From Burkholderiaceae bacterium (GTDB lineage: Bacteria; Pseudomonadota; Gammaproteobacteria; Burkholderiales; Burkholderiaceae_D), in contig JARLJG010000007.1 of assembly GCA_031291325.1 (NCBI GenBank), forward strand, positions 1 through 34,267: DNA of 34,267 nt. The letters run 5' to 3'. The position numbers and the translations under genes were made by a program. The notes beneath the pieces were generated by a model. It made no database searches. It was not told the origin of the DNA and saw only the letters and a list, made by a program, of their open reading frames with translations. How positions within the stretch are numbered: the first letter of the stretch is position 1; each line of letters starts with the position of its first letter. Positions 34,187-34,267 of the stretch are shown here, in pieces.

Positions 34187-34267
34187 CGTCGTTCCCGCGC
34201 AGGCGGGAACCCATAGTGAGGCAGATCTAGCGAATTCAGTATGGGTTCCCGCCTGCGCGGGAACGAC
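34187..34267. repeat. Palindromic dispersed repeat, family 1, copy B (cut by window end)
   Basis: The left arm starts CGTCGTTCCCGCGCAGGCGG (34187) and the right arm, from TATGGGTTCC, closes GGGAACGAC at the window edge, one base short of the expected end. It is the same family as 8929-9010 and lies 78 bp after the peptidase stop, where it could form the 3' hairpin of that transcript. Confidence 0.85.

Noticed and set aside
1-34267. tRNA, rRNA or riboswitch genes
   Set aside because: No cloverleaf, rRNA segment or recognised riboswitch core was found by reading both strands.

Overview
The window looks like a GC-rich chromosome segment of a betaproteobacterium, probably Burkholderiales and possibly Oxalobacteraceae-like. 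That placement rests on overall gene style: several chemoreceptors, an Aer homologue ending DWEEF, LivJ-type binding proteins, CstA with YbdD, and a draT-draG pair that hints at a diazotroph. No rRNA or tRNA gene was seen, so the taxonomy is an inference. About 27 genes are supported. GC-rich core genes alternate with more AT-rich islands at about 11.1-12.2 kb, 14.0-16.5 kb and 27.7-30.0 kb that look acquired.

Layout. 1-2756 (minus): a P-loop ATPase followed by a TPR protein running off the left edge and built from nearly identical 144-bp repeats. 2926-8751: a signalling block with a chemoreceptor fused to a C-terminal PilZ domain, an Aer-type energy-taxis receptor, and a PAS-PAS-GGDEF diguanylate cyclase with an intact product-inhibition site. 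9113-11538: a two-helix membrane protein, a zinc-ribbon membrane protein with a LexA-type box upstream, bacteriohemerythrin and a small unknown. 11555-12238: a toxin-first PIN toxin-antitoxin pair whose promoter palindrome runs into the start codon. 12426-13919: amidase. 14009-16478 (minus): an MBOAT plus SGNH pair for polysaccharide O-acetylation. 16963-19337: tandem paralogous ABC binding proteins without a permease. 19470-21637: FmdB-type zinc ribbon, then draT-draG. 21626-23239: a third chemoreceptor, overlapping draG tail to tail. 23502-25846: small genes. 26176-27689: an acyl-CoA ligase broken at a run of eight C. 27850-30003: an AbiE-type toxin-antitoxin locus. 30080-32353: cstA-ybdD. 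32682-34109: a secreted M64 metallopeptidase.

The genes form three themes. One is motility and c-di-GMP signalling (three receptors, one cyclase, one PilZ output). The second is nutrient and redox physiology (CstA, LivJ-type proteins, hemerythrin, reversible ADP-ribosylation of nitrogenase). The third is conflict or stability modules (ATPase-TPR pair, PIN pair, AbiE locus). The most unusual part is the AbiE locus. Its two genes converge and overlap at their 3' ends, and the 550-bp leader of the antitoxin gene carries four palindromes sharing the core GTATATATAC, with outer arms that differ in sequence yet stay self-complementary. Two families of dispersed palindromic repeats also recur in intergenic gaps.
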